Part shown: positions 60,959-64,000 of the stretch, one piece after another
Numbering within the stretch: position 1 is the stretch's first letter
Layout: each line of letters starts with the position of its first letter
The notes under the pieces: generated by a model
What the model was told of the DNA's origin: nothing
Databases searched by the model: none
The model's input: only the letters and a program-made list of their open reading frames with translations
Assembly (NCBI RefSeq): GCF_000238275.3
Contig: NZ_AHCF03000003.1
Coordinates: 806,001 to 870,000 of the forward strand
DNA: 64,000 nt
Direction of reading: 5' to 3'
From: Pseudoalteromonas undina
Lineage (GTDB): Bacteria > Pseudomonadota > Gammaproteobacteria > Enterobacterales > Alteromonadaceae
Translations under genes and position numbers: made by a program

Positions 60959-60962
60959 TAAA

Positions 60963-61517
60963 ATGGATGCAAGAACAAATAATTCGAGAAAAAAAATTAT
61001 TCAATCGGGGTTAAAACTGTTTATTCAAAATGAGGATTCAACGCTAGTTGACGTGGCTAAAAGGGCTGAAGTTGGTAGAGCAACGGTGTACCGCCAATTT
61101 AAGCATAAGGAAGCGCTTCAAGAAGAGATTGCGTTATATTGTTTAGACCGCTTTGACGAAGTAAATATGTCCGTTGAAAATAAAGCTAAAGACTCATTGG
61201 ATGCTATTAGGCTTGTATTCGAAAATACTTTGCCGTTATACGAGGAATTCGCTTTTTTGCAAAAGTTCGAGAAGATGTTTCAGAAAAGTGAAAAGCTTCA
61301 AGTTCGTATGCAACAGCAAGATAACGAGATACGAGAATTGATAAAACTTGCGAAAGATGAGGGGTTATTAAGTAAGCACTTCTGTGTTGATTGGATTTTT
61401 TATTTTTTTGAAGGTTTATTGTACGCAGGTTACAAGATGAGTCATCTAGATAATTACAGTTCAGGTAAGGCAGCACATTTAGCTTTTTTATCGTTCAAGA
61501 GTGGGGTTGCTTCATAA
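60963..61517 (+). CDS. TetR/AcrR-family regulator
   Basis: 184 residues. N-terminal HTH at about 8-55 (STLVDVAKRAEVGRATVYRQ), then a helical ligand domain without recognisable specificity. Divergent from the DUF418 gene with 89 bases between; the shared inverted repeat suggests autoregulation and control of the membrane protein. ATG 60963 has only a weak AAGG ribosome site. Confidence 0.85.
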   Translation: MDARTNNSRKKIIQSGLKLFIQNEDSTLVDVAKRAEVGRATVYRQFKHKEALQEEIALYCLDRFDEVNMSVENKAKDSLDAIRLVFENTLPLYEEFAFLQKFEKMFQKSEKLQVRMQQQDNEIRELIKLAKDEGLLSKHFCVDWIFYFFEGLLYAGYKMSHLDNYSSGKAAHLAFLSFKSGVAS

Positions 61518-61799
61518 CCCCCTGCAAGAATATAGATGTAACATTAATTTACTGAAGACAGTTACTACGCCAGCATAACCCCTGAGCCATTCAACGAGCA
61601 CACTTAGCTGCTAAAAGAAGTGAGTGAATCGTTATAAGTTTACTAGGCACATCTTGTGGTTAATTTATTTAAAAGATCAGTTTGCTACCTATCAGTTCTT
61701 TTTTGGGGGGAAATCGACACAACTTAAGCCAGCTATGTCGCAACTTGACACTGGGTAAGCCAAATCTAACGTCCGCTTTCGTACCTTAACAGGTGGGAG

Positions 61800-62045
61800 C
61801 TATTCAGTCTTATCTTTAAACTCACATAAATCTTCAATAATACAGCTGCCACATTTGGGCTTTCGTGCAGTACACACGTAGCGGCCATGTAAAATGAGCC
61901 AGTGGTGCACGTCTACTTTAAATTCTTTGGGGATAACTTTTTCGAGCTTTTGCTCAACCGCAACCACGTCTTTACCCATAGCAAGTTTAGTACGGTTCGA
62001 TACACGGAATATGTGCGTGTCTACGGCAATGGTCGGCCAGCCAAA
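61800..62045 (-). pseudogene. nth: Truncated nth (endonuclease III) remnant, copy 2
   Basis: Minus strand reads without interruption from FGWPTIAVDTHIFRVSNRTK through HHWLILHGRYVCTARKPKCG to TAG at 61800-61802. The conserved catalytic-side Asp (AVD) and the 4Fe-4S Cys are intact, but everything upstream of FGW (the first 130 residues or so) is missing, including the catalytic Lys. The frame continues open for about 20 unrelated codons to 62105 with no start codon. Closer to intact Nth than copy 1. Confidence 0.88.
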
Positions 62046-62330
62046 ATATAATGAACGTAGAACGAAAATACTTACTTTTTCAAGACTGCTTTGAGCGAAA
62101 ACCTGTCATTGATATTGAATAATATAAAAGTCAATTGGGTGATCAAACTCTGCTTTGCGCATATATTCACGAAAATGAGCGACGCGCGCATATTGTTCTA
62201 TTTAACTTTACTTTAAATTTTGAGAAAACTTAGTGATAGTAATACCTTAGGTAATTTGTTAAAACTATATAAAATAGATAAATGAGCGTTAAGTCGGCAG
62301 AAATATGCGCGATGAGCGCACTATTAAATT
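62046..62330. other. Leader region of the integron array; no integrase found
   Basis: 285 bases between the nth fragment and the first cassette. Where an intI gene and its promoter would normally lie there are only short open stretches on both strands that I do not recognise. It contains GCGCGATGAGCGC (62308-62320), a short palindrome, and should include most of attI and any cassette promoter. Confidence 0.4.
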
Positions 62331-62337
62331 GTTATGC
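62331..62337 (+). other. Insertion point of the first cassette (probable attI core)
   Basis: GTTATGC is the complement of GCATAAC, the R'' of the first attC. The bases to its left (ACTATTAAATT) do not form the palindromic L' of an attC, so this is more likely attI than the end of another cassette. Confidence 0.6.
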
Positions 62338-62354
62338 ATCAAGGAAAAGTTACT

Positions 62355-63107
62355 ATGAATCAACTCGAAGGTTTTGGTTTAGGCCCTTTAGCAAAGACAA
62401 AGCTGAACGGGGGGCGTCTAAGTAATATTCCGGCTTACAAATTTTTACACAAAGAAGATCTTCGATATTGGCTGGAAGACAAAACAATTAAGATTGACAG
62501 CCTTCTCTCATTTTCAGGACAAGAGAATACAGGTGGTGTTGGTGATCCTTTAGAGATGGAAATTAAAGGAATTTCTGCCTTTGTAGAAAATGTCAACGAT
62601 CCGATAACTAGTTTGATAGTTAATAACCTTAGATCGCTAGGAGTTGCTGACTTGAAGTGCGGGAATCGTATTACTATAGAAAACTTTACTACACGGAGGG
62701 CAAATCGTTTTATTTACTGCATGTCGAGTAGTATAAATGAAAACTTATATAAAAAATGGCATGAAGTCGAAGGTTATGACTCAATAATAAAGATCAAAGA
62801 TATAGCCGCTTTTGTGAAAGCAATTCAGTTTGCTGATTATTATGACCAGCGCTTGCTTGGAGGGAGAGCCATATTTGATTGGGTTGAATATGTTGACATG
62901 CCTCCTGACCTATCAGTTGTAGATTTAACTGAATACAAATTTATTAAGGATAAAAACTCGTTTGAGTGGCAAACAGAATTACGCTTTTCTTGGCCAAATG
63001 GTCCCCAAGAAAACAATTTACCTTATTATTTACATATTCCAGATTTATGTGACCACTTAGAAGTAATAGATATACCAAATAGTTGGAAGAATAATAACAA
63101 TGCATAA
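62355..63107 (+). CDS. Cassette 1: protein of unknown function
   Basis: 250 residues from ATG 62355, which has AAGGAA at 62341-62346; an ATG at 62334 lies inside the recombination site. No signal or membrane segment. YKFLHKEDLRYWLEDKTIKI near the start, GVGDPLEME, then RFIYCMSSSINENLYKKWHE has the general order of DUF2971-type proteins (YK..., DP-E, then CMS...W), but I cannot claim membership. Its TAA is inside the R'' of attC. Codon and base use is more A+T-rich than the housekeeping genes, as expected for a cassette. Confidence 0.75.
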   Translation: MNQLEGFGLGPLAKTKLNGGRLSNIPAYKFLHKEDLRYWLEDKTIKIDSLLSFSGQENTGGVGDPLEMEIKGISAFVENVNDPITSLIVNNLRSLGVADLKCGNRITIENFTTRRANRFIYCMSSSINENLYKKWHEVEGYDSIIKIKDIAAFVKAIQFADYYDQRLLGGRAIFDWVEYVDMPPDLSVVDLTEYKFIKDKNSFEWQTELRFSWPNGPQENNLPYYLHIPDLCDHLEVIDIPNSWKNNNNA

Positions 63108-63193
63108 CAAGTTGCTTAAACGGAAAAATAACAGTTGGCCATCGCTTCGCGATTATAGCCAACCATTATTTTCCGCTTAGCAAGGCGTTAGCT
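63102..63193 (+). other. attC site of cassette 1
   Basis: 92 bases. R'' GCATAAC, L'' GTTGCTTAA, L' TTAGCAAGGC, R' GTTAGCT. The arms pair as CGGAAAAATAA with TTATTTTCCG, GTTGGC with GCCAAC, and ATCGC/GCGAT around a TTC loop. Overlaps the last codon of the gene. Confidence 0.9.
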
Positions 63194-63214
63194 GGCAAAA
63201 GGAAATTGAGGCTT

Positions 63215-63793
63215 ATGTGGACAGAAAAAAGCTTAATTGAAGGTCAATATGTTGCTCTTGAACCTCTTACTTTAGATCATGTTCCGGCATTGATTGAGGC
63301 AGTTAAAGACGGAGAGCATTGGAAGCTATGGTTCGCTAATGTACCAAGCCCAGAAAAGATGCATTGCTATGTCAGTGATGCAATCACTCAGATGCTTCTA
63401 GGTAATATCGCCTATGCGGTGAGAGACAGAGTGACTAATAAGATAGTAGGGTCGACTCGTTACTATGGAGTTGAGGATTCAAATAAACGGGCTTTGATTG
63501 GTTATACTTGGTATGCAAATTCGGCTAGGGGAACTCTGATAAATACAGAGTGTAAATATCTTCTCCTCAAACAGTTATTTGAGAGGTACGAGGCAATTGC
63601 AGTAGAGTTTCGAACTCATGTTTGCAATACAGCTTCTCGAAAAGCTATTGAACGGCTAGGTGCAAATCAAGACGGTATTTTACGCAACCATCAAATACTA
63701 AAGGATGGTTCTGTAAGGGACACGGTTGTTTATTCAATTATTGATTCAGAGTGGTCTGAAATTAAGCAAGGGTTGCTAAAAAAGCTCTGCTAA
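63215..63793 (+). CDS. Cassette 2: GNAT-family acetyltransferase
   Basis: 192 residues from ATG 63215 (a TTG at 63206 is possible). RimJ/RimL-like: begins EGQYVALEPLTLDHVPALIE, with GSTRYYGVEDSNKRALIGYT and the C-terminal THVCNTASRKAIERLGANQ that contacts acetyl-CoA. The usual Q/R-x-x-G-x-G/A loop is replaced by NSARGTLINTE. Substrate (protein N terminus, antibiotic or metabolite) unknown. GNAT genes are common integron cargo. Confidence 0.85.
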   Translation: MWTEKSLIEGQYVALEPLTLDHVPALIEAVKDGEHWKLWFANVPSPEKMHCYVSDAITQMLLGNIAYAVRDRVTNKIVGSTRYYGVEDSNKRALIGYTWYANSARGTLINTECKYLLLKQLFERYEAIAVEFRTHVCNTASRKAIERLGANQDGILRNHQILKDGSVRDTVVYSIIDSEWSEIKQGLLKKLC

Positions 63794-63913
63794 CAAAGCG
63801 TTTAAGGCAGATTAGCAACGCGCGGTAATTTCGGTTTGGTTGAGTTTTTGTGTTTCTGGTGGCAAGGTTAAGTTTCGTATCAGCGTTGCTCACTACTTAA
63901 CGCGGCGTTACCA
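63789..63913 (+). other. attC site of cassette 2
   Basis: 125 bases, similar in size to Vibrio repeats. R'' GCTAACA, L'' AAAGCGTTTAAG, L' CTTAACGCGGC, R' GTTACCA. R'' complements GTTAGC at the left end of the cassette. It differs in length and central sequence from the first attC, as cassettes from different sources do. Confidence 0.88.
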
Positions 63914-64000
63914 CTGTCTGCAAATGGCACTTAGCTGAACTTCGCCAAAGAGCTACAAGCAAACATTGAGTTATTGGTTTTAATAATTAGCTTTTAACTA
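63908..64000 (+). other. Start of a third cassette
   Basis: The sequence after the second recombination point carries no recognisable start or gene before the window ends. Its gene, if any, lies to the right. Confidence 0.5.

Larger units (their letters stand above)
62331..64000 (+). mobile_element. Integron gene-cassette array (runs off the window)
   Basis: Two complete cassettes, each a single plus-strand gene followed by its own attC, and the start of a third. Recombination points are G^TT in GTTATGC (62331), GTTAGCT (63187) and GTTACCA (63907), giving cassettes 62332-63187 and 63188-63907. In each case the R'' of the cassette's attC is the exact complement of the core site at that cassette's left boundary. 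Confidence 0.88.

Noticed and set aside
61894..62094. 66-residue plus-strand frame.
   Set aside because: It is antisense to the second nth remnant, whose protein-level match is clear.

Overview
The window is low-GC, densely packed gammaproteobacterial chromosome, most likely Pseudoalteromonas or a close Alteromonadales relative. The evidence is gene order: lnt-corC-ybeY-ybeZ-miaB next to ubiF; lolB-ispE-prs-rplY-pth-ychF back to back with hemA-prfA-prmC-sirB2-sirB1-kdsA; gcvA-ygdD-rlmM; smc-zipA-ligA; speA-speB. No rRNA, CRISPR array, prophage or complete insertion sequence is visible.

Layout. 1-3.7 kb: small, poorly known genes, including a decayed esterase and a membrane-anchored FxLYD-like gene broken by one missing T. 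3.8-10.7 kb: envelope lipoprotein maturation, RNA maturation (YbeY, YbeZ, MiaB) and ubiquinone synthesis. 10.8-12.1 kb: a minus-strand array of ten tRNAs (Gln, Leu, Met). 12.4-25.8 kb: translation, PRPP, isoprenoid, tetrapyrrole and KDO housekeeping genes, with an HD-GYP response regulator and a DUF819 membrane protein set into the conserved hemA-kdsA order. 25.9-40.3 kb: gcvA, RlmM, CysZ, a c-di-GMP enzyme, a BCCT transporter, the SpeA/SpeB putrescine route and an M48/YjgN envelope cluster. 40.5-49.4 kb: an rRNA/tRNA methyltransferase, SMC, ZipA, LigA, small membrane proteins and MsrB. 49.5-51.2 kb: a TPR response regulator whose receiver lacks the phospho-acceptor Asp.

51.5-55.0 kb is a second and third tRNA region. 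Seven intact tRNA-Val(TAC) genes alternate with five degenerate tRNA-Val-like elements on the minus strand; then tRNA-Ala and seven tRNA-Glu(TTC) copies lie on the plus strand. All three tRNA arrays have strong consensus promoters with G/C-rich discriminators.

55.3-64 kb is accessory: a DksA-like zinc finger protein, GloA, a beta-lactamase-fold hydrolase, an Orn/Lys/Arg decarboxylase, and a DUF418/TetR divergent pair lying between two partial 3' copies of nth. The window ends in an integron gene-cassette array: two complete cassettes, each with its attC, and the start of a third. Cassette boundaries are supported by exact complementarity of R'' and R' core sites. No integron integrase is seen; one of the nth fragments sits where intI would be expected.

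The parts most worth a second look are the integron end with the nth fragments, the alternating tRNA-Val / tRNA-like array, the 130-bp palindromic-ended element that supplies the stop codons of two convergent genes, and the Asp-less receiver.
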